Below are positions 23,190 to 35,819 of a DNA stretch of 64,000 nucleotides, piece by piece. The notes beneath the pieces are model-generated. The model did no database searches. It saw only the letters and a program-made list of their open reading frames with translations, and had not been told where the DNA came from. The stretch spans positions 63,923,501-63,987,500 of the forward strand of contig CP136890.1 in the NCBI GenBank assembly GCA_034359265.1. Reading direction: 5' to 3'. Both the position numbers and the translations under genes were made by a program. The DNA comes from Canna indica (lineage: Eukaryota; Streptophyta; Magnoliopsida; Zingiberales; Cannaceae). Position 1 is the stretch's first letter, and the number at the start of each line of letters is the position of its first letter.

Positions 23190-23770
23190 CAAGCAGAATG
23201 TTACAACATCGCGAGCAATGTTATAACATCGAGCGGGATGTTATAATATTCTGTGCAGTTTTATAACATCTGGGGGGATGTTATAGCATCGTGCTCGAAT
23301 CAGTGTTATATCAATGCATATGATGTATTAAAAATCGGTTGACCATAACATGCACCTAGAGTACATCGGAACGTTGCATCGGCGTACTCTAGCTATTTCT
23401 CATTTCTCAGCTTATAACATTGCACAAGATATTGTAACATCTCGTACAATTTTATAACATCGGGTGGGATGTTATAACATCTCACTCGAATCAATGTTAT
23501 AACATTGCACGGGGTGTATTAACAACCAGCCGACCAGAACATGCACTCGAAACGTTGCACCGGCGTACTCGACTACCTCTGACTTCTCAGCTTATAACAT
23601 TGCACGGGATGTTGTGACATCTCGTGCAATTTATAACATTAACATCCCGCTCGAATCAATATTAGAACATTGCACGGGATGTATTAACAATCGTCCGACC
23701 AAAACATGCACTCAGAGAACATCGAAACGTTGCACCGGCATACACGGGCTACTTCTCACTTCTCAGCTGA
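23190..23770. repeat. Tandem ~165-190-bp repeat containing TGTTATAACA words
   Basis: Three imperfect units follow one another. Landmarks are AACATGCACYY (23347, 23539, 23703), GAAACGTTGCACCGGC, and CTCAGCTTATAACATTGCAC (two copies about 180 bases apart). Each unit contains several GGGATGTTATAACATC palindrome-like words like those at 1-180 and 7801-8060. Confidence 0.75.
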
Positions 23771-24416
23771 TATTACATAACAATAAAACATGAATTTTAA
23801 TACTAACATGAATATTAGTATAAACTACAAATATTTACCTTTCTATTTTCGGTTTTTTTAGCTCGATGATGTGGAGATCGTATTAAATGTGTGTATTTGC
23901 TTGATTTCTTGAGGAATTTTGTATAAATTAAGGAAGCAAATAAAGAAGATGGGAAGAAAATGAAGAAGTAAAGAAGAAGGGTTTCATCACCGTCGGTAGG
24001 AGCCTTAGAGGAGATTGAACATGTGTATTTGCTTGATTTCTTGACGAACTTTGCATAAATTAAGGAAGCATATGAAGAAGATGGGAAGGAAATGAAAAAG
24101 TGAAGAAGAAGGGTTTCATCACCATCGGTAGGAGCCTTGGAGAGATGGGCGGCTGTACTCGAGTATGGAGAGCTCAATTTGAGTATGTGTACTTGTATAC
24201 AGTACCATGCAAGTTATTTTTGTTTTTATGTGTATTTTGGCAGTAAGAGTATGTGTACTGTATAAGATATCGTATGAGGTTTTTTTATTTTTTTTATTTT
24301 TTTTATTTTTCGTATATTTTGGCTGCAAGGATATAATCAGAATGGTAAAAAAGGAAAAATTCCTTGTAATCGCCAGGAACCAGAATTTATAATATATCTC
24401 GGTTCCTGTTGTTGGG
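23771..24416. repeat. Two ~133-bp tandem units and T-rich tract
   Basis: GTGTATTTGCTTGATTTCTTGA starts units at about 23891 and 24023. Each runs through GAAGAAGGGTTTCATCACCRT and CGGTAGGAGCCTT. The minus-strand 120-codon frame across it merely repeats a KAPTDGDETLLL segment twice. From 24268 to 24312 the plus strand is (TTTTTTTA)n. No gene is supported. Confidence 0.7.
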
Positions 24417-26035
24417 ATGGGAATAAGAAATGTAGTAAAAATAACAATTTAAAAATTTCAAACCATCCCGAAAATAGTGATCTACTTTAGCAATATTTAA
24501 AGAATTCAATCTATGAGTAGAAGAAGAAGGTATACCTTATACCGCGGTTGGATTAGGTGCTCCTATTCCCCTTTTAATATGCACACACGCACGTCCTCCA
24601 ATGATAGTTCACACCAAGCATCTCGTAACAATAGGGGCAGCAAACACCGGGGCTCGTTGTGGCTCAATAGAGAAGCTTTCTCAATCCTGAAATCCACCAA
24701 GGAAAGGCCGGCCCTTCCAACAAGAACCGGGCACCAAAGAGGGAAGAAGAAAGGATGAGAAAATACTGGAACGTAAGAGAATAGGTGAAGATACCTAACT
24801 GTCCTCCTTGACTCCTCCAAGAACATGAAGATTGCGGCATAGCCAAGAAGAGAACGCCTTCAATTTTGGCTTCGCAAAAGCCGGCCACCAATAGAGAGAA
24901 TGAGTTCTTTGGAGCCTTTATCTTGAAGAAGCCTCTAAATAATCAAGTCCTTAATCTTCTCCAAAAAGATCAAGAACTAACTAACCAACCCCTCCTATGG
25001 GCTGTTTGACCACTATTCATAGAGAGGGGGGCAGCTACAAGAGTAGACCCGCCCCCCTAAAAACTCTCTCCCCGGAATTCAAAATTTTGGGGTTTGCCTC
25101 CAAAAATAATTTATATTTTAATGGCTTCATAATTAATTCGAAATTAACTAAATCCATTTAAATATAAACTTTAATTTATCTCCATAAATTAAGAGCCTAT
25201 CAATAAGAATGATAATTATCTTAATAAACCAATCCCCTAAACAATAGGAAATATGTTTATCTAAATAATTATTAATTAATAGAATTATGATTTATTCTCA
25301 TAAATAATATATCTATTAATTTTATGATTTATCTCCATAAAATAAAATTCTTATTAATTAGGATTTATCCAAATAAATTGATTCCCAATTAATTGGTTAG
25401 ACTCATGGTTAGAAACTAATTTTCCCACAATGTATATTTGATTCAAAATCAAATTATATTTAATTCATAATTAAATACATTCCCGGTCAAGTAGTTAGTT
25501 AAATATTTAATTCATAATTAAATTTAATCAACTACATTATCATGTGCCAATCCCTATAATTTAGGGATGCCCTACAAATTAGGGTTATCGAGGAACTCCT
25601 TCCTCGCGCATTCGTTCCTATAGGAAATATTTTTCCTATCATGTCCGTAAACGAGATTCGTGATCTAGTTTCATCATGTCCATGCTAGTAGACATATAGG
25701 GCCACATTCGGACTTTATCTCATAAGGTTTGTTACGAGGTTTGCCTGTTTTGTGTGACCCATTGGCCCCACACTAATCCAGTAGTGAGTTGTGCATAACG
25801 GAGAGTCGGATTCGATAGAACAACTTCTATTCAAATCTTACGAGACACCACTAAACCTCTTTAGTGTGGTCGTGAGAGACTCCACTCACAAGTGAAGATT
25901 GACGTCTAGCAACGTGTCAAGACTACCCGGATAGTGTGAGCTTCAATCTACAGGAATCGAATGCCCTTCAGTGATTAGTTACCGAGCAACTAAGTCCCTC
26001 AGTTACAATATCCCGAATACGGCTAGGGTATGAAA
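24417..26035 (-). mobile_element. Probable LTR or LTR-like retroelement segment
   Basis: It starts TGTTGTTGGGATGGGAAT and shows no coding frames. A middle section has alternating AATTAAT-rich DNA (25100-25500). A right section near 25560-26030 contains CTAGCAACGTGTCAAGAC and GAATACGGCTAGGGTATG and has the look of a retroelement LTR. It ends where the gag relic at 26057 begins to read. I could not find a convincing target duplication, so the borders and family are tentative. Confidence 0.35.
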
Positions 26036-26056
26036 AAAGTGTTCATGCACTCCTAT

Positions 26057-27013
26057 TTACTTGAGGATGGTTCTCCTCATCCCATCCCATGAGGCCATCA
26101 TCGTCTTCTTCTTCTTCTTGTACTTGTATTTCTTGTTGGGGTGCAAGGTTGAAGCCATCTTGAGGAGTGGGCAATCTTTCTTCAAGTGCCCGGCTTTTTT
26201 GCAGTTATAGCATGTGTAGCCTCCTTTTCCCCTTCTTATGTTGCCTCTCGTGAAGCTCATGAATCTCCTTGCCAACATTGCCATCTGTTCAAAATCACCC
26301 GTCTCCTCCTCGGATGATGAAGGTTCTTCAACCTGGTGTGATGCTTTTAAAGCAATATTCTTGCTTTTGGGGGCGTCTTCCTCCTTGTATTGCTTCATAT
26401 GGGTCTCATGTGTCATGAGAGACCCAATGAGCTCGGTGATCTTTAAGGTGTTCGTATCCTTTGCTTCCATGATTGCGATGACCTTGGGCTCCCAAGCTTT
26501 TGTAAGGGAACGAAGGAGCTTCCTTACCTTCTCCCCTTCCCTTATGTCTCTACCAAGGTTTGTTAAGCTATTCATAATATTTTGAAAGTGAGCATACATG
26601 GCATCAACAAATTCATGCGATAACATTTTGAACATTTCATAATCATGCATGAGTAGGTTTATCTTAGATTCCTTAACTTGTGAAGTCCCTTCATGTGTAG
26701 TCTCTAAGAATTTTCAAAGTTCATATGCTGACTTACAGGTGGAAATCCTATTAAACTCATTAATTGATAGGCCACAATATAGTGCATTGACGGCCTTTGC
26801 ATTTGCATTAAAGAGTCTAATTTCTTCTTGATCCCATACATCCATATCTTTAGTTGGTTGCTTATACTCTACTTGAATCATTCTCCATACATCCATGCCT
26901 AGTGATTGAAGTAAGCCATTCATGTGTATCTTCCAATAGGCATAATTGTTTCCATCGAACAATGGTGGAGTATGAGTAGAGGACCCTTGAGCTAGTTGAA
27001 TTTCACTAAACAT
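26057..27013 (-). pseudogene. Copia gag relic (copy iii)
   Basis: The minus strand begins MFSEIQLAQGSSTHTPPLF with DGNNYAYWKIHMNGLLQSLG, a DUF4219/UBN2 gag. It breaks at an in-frame stop near 26714 (after CKSAYEL) and continues at 26650 through MHDYEMFKMLSHEFVDAM and LTNLGRDIREGEKVRKLLRS. It reaches an intact zinc knuckle CYNCKKAGHLKKDC followed by a lysine run. It ends at 26057, and no protease or pol follows. The primer site (27057-27068, complement of TGGTATCAGAGC) and an LTR lie just upstream in the usual order. Function would be capsid formation and RNA binding; this copy is broken. Confidence 0.85.
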
Positions 27014-27070
27014 TCTAGATTGTAGGGTAGATGGTTAAGTTTAATCCTACGACCTTGCTCTGATACCAAA

Positions 27071-28328
27071 TGTTGATCGAATACCCACACTAGAAGGGAG
27101 GGTTGAATAGTGTTGGGTGAGTTTTAACTTCTATTCGATTTCTAGTGCAACCAAATTAATCGTGCAACCAAACTACAATGCTTGACAATTATAAATAGCA
27201 ATTAATATCAAATAAGCATCACAATGCAAACACAAGCAATTAGAGTGGTTCGGCCAACCGCCTACTCCACTACCTTGGCTCCACACCAAGGATTTCTAGC
27301 CAAAACTTTATAGACTATGTGTTTCACTTTGAATATAATCGAGGACTTGCTTCTCGACCCTTTGAGAATGCCTCGAACCTATTCACCTAGGCAAAATATA
27401 ATTCTACAAAGTAAACCCTAAGTGTTTACACTAGCACACCTAGCAAGCTAATAGTGAGAACTACAATTAAAAACAATTAAAAACAACAAAGAAAGAGCTA
27501 AAAAAGAAACCACAATTGTGATCTCCTTCCAAAGCCTTCCAAGTTTCCAACTCTTCAAGATCGTGAGCTCGAATTATTGTCGGAGTTGAGACGAGAAGAT
27601 TGCTTGAGGAAGATGAAGCTATCGGCGAAGCAAGCGAGTGCAAATTGATCTTTGAAGGCTTAAATCTCTTTTAGGAATGCACTAATCACTGTTAAGAGTA
27701 TTTAAGAGAGGTTGGTGAGGGGTATTTATAACCCCTTACTCGACAGTACACTCCAACGGGTGTTTTTCTGCCTGTTGGACGCCATCCGGTCGCTTGTCGA
27801 TCGATCGTTGGTCGATCGATTGATCGACCGCCCAACAACCACGAGCCTACTACCCTTTTCTAGCCACATTCGATCAACCGCCTAATCGATCGAATTTCCT
27901 CTATTCTTTTCTGACTTTGGGCGGTTGACCAACAGGTCGACCGAATGCCGAGTTCCTTCTTTCTGCCTCATTTTTGCTTCTGTCGGTCGACCAGGCGGTC
28001 GATCGTATATGGGTTGAGGCTATTTTTACACTCATTTTGTTGCGCGTTTTGTTTTCGGGTTCCGTTACCAAGTTTTGACTTGGACAACATTACAAATAGG
28101 CTTGGGATTTATTCCTAGAGGTACATTACATGAAATCTACTTAGTAATCTATAAATTCTACATGATTTACATCCGAGCCTTTTTTGCCGATTTTTTGCAT
28201 TTCTCCGAGCGAAGTTCGCGCATGTATCGTAACCTCAACCTGAACTCAAAACTTCAAAAATATGTTAACTACATATTTGTTATCATCAAAATAGATATCA
28301 AAGCCTAGGGAGAACCCTTGGGCCAACA
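27071..28328 (-). repeat. 5' LTR of copia copy iii, inserted in another copia pol
   Basis: On the plus strand it starts TGTTGATCG and ends GGGCCAACA, 1258 bp. On the minus strand it is directly followed by the primer site at 27057-27068. It shares GGTTCGGCCAACCGCCTACT with the other LTRs of the group. Its outer end abuts ...VVVFIVLYV of the neighbouring reverse transcriptase, just where the active-site DD should follow. Confidence 0.85.
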
Positions 28329-31300
28329 CATACAACACAATAAACACAACAACGTTCCCACTAACCTTTTTGTAGACACAAGGTTCGTCTACATTTTTTA
28401 TAAAGCCAAACTCTTTGACAGTCTTATCAAAATGGATGTTCCAACTCCTCGAGGCTTGCCTAAGTCCATAAATGGACCTTTGCAATTTGCATACCTTCTC
28501 TGGTCCTACCGAGGACACAAATCCTTCTAGCTGGGTCATATAGACCTCTTCCTCAAGTTCACCATTGAGAAATGCAGTCTTGACATCCATCTGTCAGATC
28601 TTGTAGTCATGATATGCAGCAATGACTAGCATTATCCTAATGGACTTGAGCATGGCTACAGGAGAAAAAGTTTCATCATTGTCAACACCTTGCCTTTGGG
28701 TGTAACCTTTTGCAACCAGTTTGGCCTTATAGGTCTCTACCTTGCCATCTGCTCTGATCTTTCTTTTAAAGATCCACTTACACCCTATAGGAGTGATTCC
28801 TTTAGGTAAGTCAACCAAAGTCTAAACTTGGTTGGTGAACATCGAGTCCATTTCAGATTTCATTGTTTCCTGCCATTGTTTGCAAACAACATCCTTGATT
28901 GCTTGATCATAGGATTGTGGATCAACATCTTCCGGGTCATTTTCAATTTTAGGAAGAATATCTCAGGTTGTCGATGTAATCTCCTTGATCTATGAAGAGT
29001 GTTGGGAGGTAGTGTTTCTGTGACTGGTTCAACTTGTGGACTATCCACCGGTTGTTGCGATTCGGTCTGTGGTTGCTGATCTTCATCAAGTTCAATATTT
29101 CTTCCACTCCCACTTTCCTCGATAAACTCTTTTTGTAAGAAAGTGGCATGCCTACTGACAAACACCTTTTGTTCAGTTGGTGAGTAGAAGTAATACCCTA
29201 AACTCTCTTTAGGGTATCCGACAAACCTGCACCTAGTTGATTTAGCATAAAGTTTATCTGACTTAAACTTTTTTACGTATACAGGATAACCCCAAATCTT
29301 GAGATGTCTTAGACTTGGTTTCTTATCACTCCATATCTCATATGGTGTACTAGAGATATATTTTATGGGAACCTTTTTAAGAAGGTATATAGTGGTTTCT
29401 AGCGCATATCCCCAAAAAGAAATCGGGAGATCAGTGAAGCAAAGCATGGACCGCATCATATCTAGCAATGTGTGATTCCTCCTTTCAACCACTTCATTAT
29501 GTTGTGGTGTGCCATGAGGGGTCCATTCAGAGACAATCCTCCTATTAACTTTGGCTTCACTAATGAATGAATCAGCTTCGTTCAAACCCATATTATGACT
29601 GCCATTTGCTGCTGCAGAATAAACCAATTTTAAAATGGGATAAGATGCTCGATAAGGCATGAGTTCCAGTATCATAAGTGTTTCCTCATAGGAATGCCCG
29701 CGAATCTGATCAATTACTCTTCGCTCTTTGAAAATAGACATACTACATATATGTTGAGCTAAAATTTCTACTTCTTTACCCGAACTCGAGTTCTTTATCA
29801 TAAGGTTATCCTATCCCCCACCAATGGATGATAAACACTTGTTTTACTTTTTTTACTTTTCTTATTCACCACCTCGATCTGATCGAAGGGTTTTAATACA
29901 TCTCCCTACGTGTTTCTCAACCTCAACCCTATACTCTTTGAACCTTTCAAAAGCATCAGACTTATGTCTCAACAAGTAGACATATCCAAACCTCGATGCA
30001 TCTTCTATAAACGTGATGAAGTAGGAATACCCACCTTTGGCTTGGGTTGTCATCGGTCCGCACACATCTGTGTGAACCAACTCTAACAACTCCGCGGCCC
30101 TCTCACTATGTCCAGTGAAGGGGGACTTGATCATTTTTCCCATGAGACAGGATTCACAAGTTGGCATCGATTCAAAATCGAATGGGTCAAATAACACATC
30201 TTTATACAACTTGTTGATCTAATTCTCATAAATATGATCGAGTCTCAAATGCCAAAGATAGGTGAGGTTCAAATTATCTCTTTTTCTTTTATGTGTTTCA
30301 ACATGAAAGATATTATCAGTTACATCTAAAACCATGAAATGTGTCCAGTTCCATATAACTCATCAGAATGATATATGTGACAACAATTGCCCTTTAAAGA
30401 CATTTCATAACCTTGTCCAAGTAACAAGGGAACAGAAATAATATTCTTTATTAAAATTGGAACGTAATAATAATTATTTAATTCAATGGTCTTGTCATAA
30501 GGCAAACATAAACAATATGTTCCTACGGCTAAAGCTGCAACTCTTGCGTCATTGCCTACCCAAAGGTCGTAGTCGCCCTTGTTCGGCATTCAACATTTTC
30601 TCAACACTTGCAACGAGTTGCAAATGCGAGAACCATAATCAGTATCCAATACCCATATAGTAGAATTATGTAACAATAAATTTATTTCAGTAACAAACAA
30701 ACCTACGGAGGGGTCTTCAGAAGCCATCTTTTGTCTTACTTCTGCAATGTGCTCCTTGCAGTTGCGCTTCCAATGGTCATCTTTACCACAATGGAAATAG
30801 ATGCCCTTAGAAGCAGTCTTTTTCTTTTTCTTGATTTCCTTCTTAGGTTTCATAGCTTTGTTTTTCCCTTTGTTCTTAATAGAGCGTTTCTTCGCTTTTT
30901 TCGGGGCACTCCCCACTAACAAGACTTTGTCCTTTCCCTTTGGAAGGTGGGACTCAGCAGTCTTTAGCATATTAAGGAGCTCGAGAAGCGAGGCATCCAG
31001 CTTATTCATGTGATAGTTGATTATAAAATGTGAAAATAACCCTGGGATGGATTGAAGTATTAAGTCCTGACTTAGTCCCTTATCAATGCTTAGACCCAAT
31101 TTCTCTAACCTCTCGATCAAATCGATTAGTTTGAGGACATGGGTTTCAACTGGGGTCCCTGTCGTCATCGTGGCCAGGAAGAGTTGCTTTGACAGCTCAA
31201 ACCTAGCAGTTCGGCTCTCTTCACCATACAACTCTTTGAGGTGAGAGAGGATGGCCCTAGCGTCCATCTTTTCATGTTGTCTACAACACATCGGACATAG

Positions 31301-31532
31301 AGGTGAGCATAATGCACTGAACAATAGTGCTGTCATCTTGCCACTTCTTGTAAGTGGCCCTTACTTCCTCGGTAGCCCTTTGGGAAGGGGTATCCAAAGG
31401 CCGGTTATCAAGAATATAGGAAAGTCTCTCCTGGGTGAGGACAATCCTCGAATTTTGCAATCAATCGACATAGTTTGTTCCAGTTAGTTTATTTGCATCA
31501 AGAATGCTACGCAATGACAATGTAGATGACAT
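28329..31532 (-). pseudogene. Copia gag-pol polyprotein relic (second copia family)
   Basis: Read on the minus strand from ATG 31532 (MSSTLSLRSILDANKLTGTN) it shows, in order: gag with AILSHLKELYGEESRTARFE and a knuckle in which the first cysteine is tyrosine-flanked (YFHCGKDDHWKRNC); a protease site WVLDTDYGSRICNS, where the usual DTG is DTD; a GAG-pre-integrase segment ending CESCLMGKMIKSPF; an integrase core with ELVHTDVCGPM, TFIEDASRFGYVYLLRHKS and [15 protein letters not shown]; and reverse transcriptase with [29 protein letters not shown] and [15 protein letters not shown]. It has several stops and frameshifts (near 31448, 30590, 29830, 28840) and is cut after VFIVLYV by the LTR at 28328. 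RNase H is absent. It is a dead copy. Confidence 0.9.
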
Positions 31533-32056
31533 GGTGACAATTAAATGCTACAAGCAAAAAGAAAGACAAGTATAAGCTACCATTTCACATGCATGATCAA
31601 TGAGGTCTTTTAATTAATCATGTCTCCCACTAATTTTCGTGGTTCCATAATACCCTTCGATTTGGAAGCAGGAAGCTCTCGTTGGTAGACTTCCTTAGGG
31701 GAAAAATGGAACCCCACTTCTCCTACTTGGGTCTCGCATGTAACACGACAAACCCTAATAAGTCCATGGGTTGTTAACTCTTTACCGATCACATCACTAT
31801 GTGACTTCCATATGTTTTTGCCTTTAGGCCAACCAAGGCCTTGTGTGTGCACAACAAACCAATGAGCCCAAGTTGAGTCGGAACCATCATTCGTATGCCC
31901 TAGTGAGAAAACAACCACCCTTGAGTGTAGCTCAACAAGGTAAGTCATGTTCAAGCCGATAGCAGAGAACAAAATGGATATGTGCCATATGAGGTTCAAC
32001 GTGTCTATTAGCACAAAAGGCCTTGTGTGTGCACAATAAACCTGTTGTGACAATAG
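31533..32056 (-). other. Untranslated leader of the second copia relic, first part
   Basis: No coding sign on the minus strand. The leader contains words such as GCCTTGTGTGTGCACAA twice (31840 and 32020). The sequence stops at AATAG, is interrupted by the solo LTR, and continues at 33587. Confidence 0.5.
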
Positions 32057-33581
32057 TGTTGGTAAAATGGCCACGCTAGAGAGGGGGTGAATAGTGTGTT
32101 AACTAATCAATTAGCCTAAATCCGATTTTAATTATTTACTTGATTTACTTAGGCAATTCACTATTTAACGACTAAATGCGGAAGCGAATGATAAAGATAA
32201 GCAATACGATACACAAAGTAAACAATGCTAACACAATGATTTATAGTGGTTCGGCCCCAATGCCTACTCTACTACCTAAGCACCCCGCTTAGGATTTCGA
32301 AACTAGTTTAACTAGATTAATTAGTTTCCTTACAATGAGGACTTTGTATCGGAAAGTCTATGCTCTCAAACCGAAGGCATTTCCACACCCGAAAGTATTC
32401 CGCCTTCCTACCGAGAGCACTCTCCCACCTCAATCCTACGGACAACTCAACTAATTCTAGTAAACTACGTTTACACCGGTGGGTTTAAGCCTTAACACCA
32501 AGGCAACCACCAACTCAATCAAACCTAGTAACCTAGGTTTATAAAAATTCAAATACAATGAAATAAACACCAAAATACAAAAATAATTAGAGCAAATAAT
32601 AAATAATATAAACTTAGCTCTCAAACAAGATGTCCTAGCTCCCCTTGATGACTTGAAGATGAATCAAAGTAAGCTCAAAGTCAATATCAAGATTTCTAGG
32701 CTCAAAGCTAGGGTTCTTTGCAAAGATGGCTCAAGAATTCTGGTAGAGATGCAAGGAGTGGCTATTTGAGGCTTAGAGGCATCAACAACTGCTTATGAGT
32801 GAGTTTGGGATGGGTATTTATACCCCCCCAATCGAGCGACCAAAGGCATTTTGCCCATTCTGGGTGTCGGTCGGTCAACCGAAATGCCTTCACCTTTTGT
32901 CGTCGGTCGACCGAACCTGGGTATGGCAGATTTTTCGCTTGTTTATTTTTCTGCTCGTTAGTTTATTTCTAGGTTCTGTCTTTGCTAAGTCTACTTATAT
33001 AACATAAATGTTATATAAGGATTACCCCCCATTTGGATTGAAAAAATATCTAAAAAATCAAAATCCTTAAGAATCAAAATCTAACTTTTGGGGTCTAGTA
33101 CAAATTTTCGAAAACCGAAACTTTTATAATCTCTCGGTTCAAATATGGATAGGCTAAAGACTTCCAAAAAATCTTTAAAAATATCTCGTTATCTAGTTTT
33201 TACCTAAGGAACAATTACCGGGACTTTTGGTGCCAAGAAAATATTTAGGTCATATAGCCCACCAAGGAGCTCCCTAGGCTTAGTGAATTTCAGGGCATTT
33301 TCTAATTTTTCGGGTTTTCGTATTTTGGGGTTCGGGTTTGGTTTTGGGGTTCTTATACATCATCATGAGGATTTACAACACATGCTAGAGACCCTAAATC
33401 TAAACTTTATCTTCCCAAAGAATCTCGAGCGTCAACGAACATCCTTGCCGATTTCTCTGATCGAGGACGTCGAACGCTAACCGAGTTGGATCCTGAAAGT
33501 AATTTTCCATGAAACATTAGTTTCATATTTGTTATCATCAAAACCGAGATTAAGACCAAGGTAGAAAACCTTAGGCCAACA
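32057..33581 (-). mobile_element. Copia solo LTR with target duplication AATAG
   Basis: On the plus strand it starts TGTTGGTAAAATGG and ends GGCCAACA, 1525 bp. AATAG flanks both sides (32052-32056 and 33582-33586). No primer site or gag adjoins it, so it is a solo LTR left by recombination between two LTRs. It contains GGTTCGGCCCCAATGCCTAC, shared with the LTRs at 43084 and, less exactly, 55270. Confidence 0.88.
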
Positions 33582-34379
33582 AATAGACACACTTGTTCCT
33601 CACAACGATGGAAGACGTGACTGATATTCTCAATATCTTAGGGTGCGTTTGTTTGTGAAAATATTTTTTGACTTTTCGTTTCGTGAAAAACGAAATGGAT
33701 TTTCAAATTTTGGAATTTTGGTTTCGATTTTTTTGTTTGGTGAAAACGTGTTTGTTTTGCATGTCCAAATTTCATATTTCACGAAATAAAACCAGTGAAA
33801 ACTTGTTTGTTTTGTGTTGATTTCGTTGACAGTTTTTGAGACGAAAACTGAAACTGTGTTTGTTTATCAAGCATAGTTTTAGTTTCAGTTGATTAAGTTA
33901 TACTATTTTATTATAATTTATTTAATTTGATATCATTAACTCAAATTTAAAAAATATATTTGTAAATAGTTAATAAAAATATTGTGAATATTATTTAATT
34001 AGGGTATAAAAATCATTAAAATATATTTTATTATATTTTTTTATTTATAAATAATTCAAAATAAAAAAATATTTGTAAATAATATTAATTAGTTAATAAA
34101 AATATAAGCTAAGTATTAATATCATCATGAATTAATTATCAATTAAGTATCAACTAAGTATGAGCTACGTATCAACTAAGTATGAAGTTGTATTTTTTTA
34201 CTTCTTTAACTAATCCAACTTAATAATTGTTGAAATAATTGATTTTTACAAATATATTTAAATTATGTTACAAATATATTTTTTTGGTTTGATAATTTGT
34301 GCTACGTGAAAGATTGTGAAGTAAAAACACTTGTTCAATACAATAGATATTAGCAATTATTATTTTTATGAAAACAATT

Positions 34380-35590
34380 CATTAAATCAAATAATGAATT
34401 ATGAGTGATGGTAATTTGTTTAAGAATGTGCCATCTCAAATGGCTTTAGTTGAGGGTTTTAAGTGATGACTTTAAAATCAAAATTTTACTTAGCTTTGTT
34501 TAAGGATGAGCCCTATCAAATGGCTTTAAGTGATGGTTTTAAGTGATGATTTTATAAAGCACAAAATTTTACTTAACCTCACTTTACACATAGTTAATAG
34601 TTACACATAATTGAGCACATGAGATAATCTAGAGAAGTTTATGTGATTAATATACTCTACCTCACTTTACGATTTTCGTCTTACCACTGATCCATGGCAT
34701 CAAAGTAAATGAAGTATCAATTTACACACAATGGTATTGATCCATTCACACAAATAAGTAGTGTGGTTGTTAGTATCTACATCAACATCGAGAGCAAAAC
34801 TGCTATGAATAGCGCTAAACTGCTATAATACTAATCAATGGCATACAAATGATGAGGTTTCTTAAGTATCAAAGACAATGACAAATGTTTTTATTAACTA
34901 TATCCTGAGCCGGTTATTGCATCCGCTTGTGGAACCAGGGAAGTGTCCTAGATAATGCAGTTACTGCAGTTTCCTCGGACATGTCATGGAAGTTGATGAG
35001 CCAATGGAAGTTGCCAATCGAAAAATGTCGGCCGGCATCAAGCATTGCTACGTTTCTTCTTTTTTTCATACACTCACCGATAAACATTGCATAATAGTTA
35101 CAACCCAGCAGCCAAGCACCATCAACAATACTGTTGTCAGTGAGAATTGTTGATGGAATAGGATGAAAAAATCAACTATGTTTGATTTTTTTCCTTGTCC
35201 ATCAACAATCCTCACGACATCAATTATGACGGTAAAAAATATAGGACAATGAAGGAAAATACGTACCACCATTAGTTGGTGATTGCCTCCAATTCATAGT
35301 CCACCAAAATAAAATTTGTCCATTATCTTAAAACAACCAAAGTATAAAATCAACCACGCATTTATATAAGCACAACCAAACAATGAAATATATAAGCACA
35401 ACCACACATTTATATAAGCACAACCAAACAATGAAATATAAGCACAATCACGCATTTATATAAGCACAACAAAACAATGAAATATAAGCACAACCACGCA
35501 TTTATATAAGGACAACCAAACAATGAAATATAAGGACAACCAAACAATGAAATATAAGCACAATCACGCATTTATATAAAATCATAACTG
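34380..35590. repeat. Harbinger 3' region with tandem repeats
   Basis: At 34420-34570 an ~85-bp unit (AAATGGCTTTARTTGAGGGT, TTTTAAGTGATGAYTTTA) is present twice. At 35341-35585 a unit of about 45-50 bases, CACGCATTTATATAAGCACA + ACCAAACAATGAAATATA, is repeated about five times. The 68-codon frame at 35066-35272 is not recognisable. Confidence 0.75.
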
Positions 35591-35819
35591 ATAATGGGCA
35601 ACATTAGTTTACGACCTTAGGACGAAAGTGCGCATAACCATTGATTGGTTATCGCCTCCAATTCCCCGTCGATATAACACTAAATTTAATCAAATAATAA
35701 GATAAAGTAGTCAAATTACATTAGTAGTCCAATAAAGTATTTAGGTTTACATCATTATTGTTATCTAAACTATTTAAACAAAAAAACAATTGCAATGACA
35801 ACAAGTACTATCAACCTCT

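Noticed and set aside
23815..24177. 120-codon frame with duplicated segment
   Set aside because: Arises from the two 133-bp tandem units; no domain.
35340..35590. Regularly spaced repeats suggesting a CRISPR-like array
   Set aside because: Simple tandem minisatellite in a plant transposon, without unique spacers.
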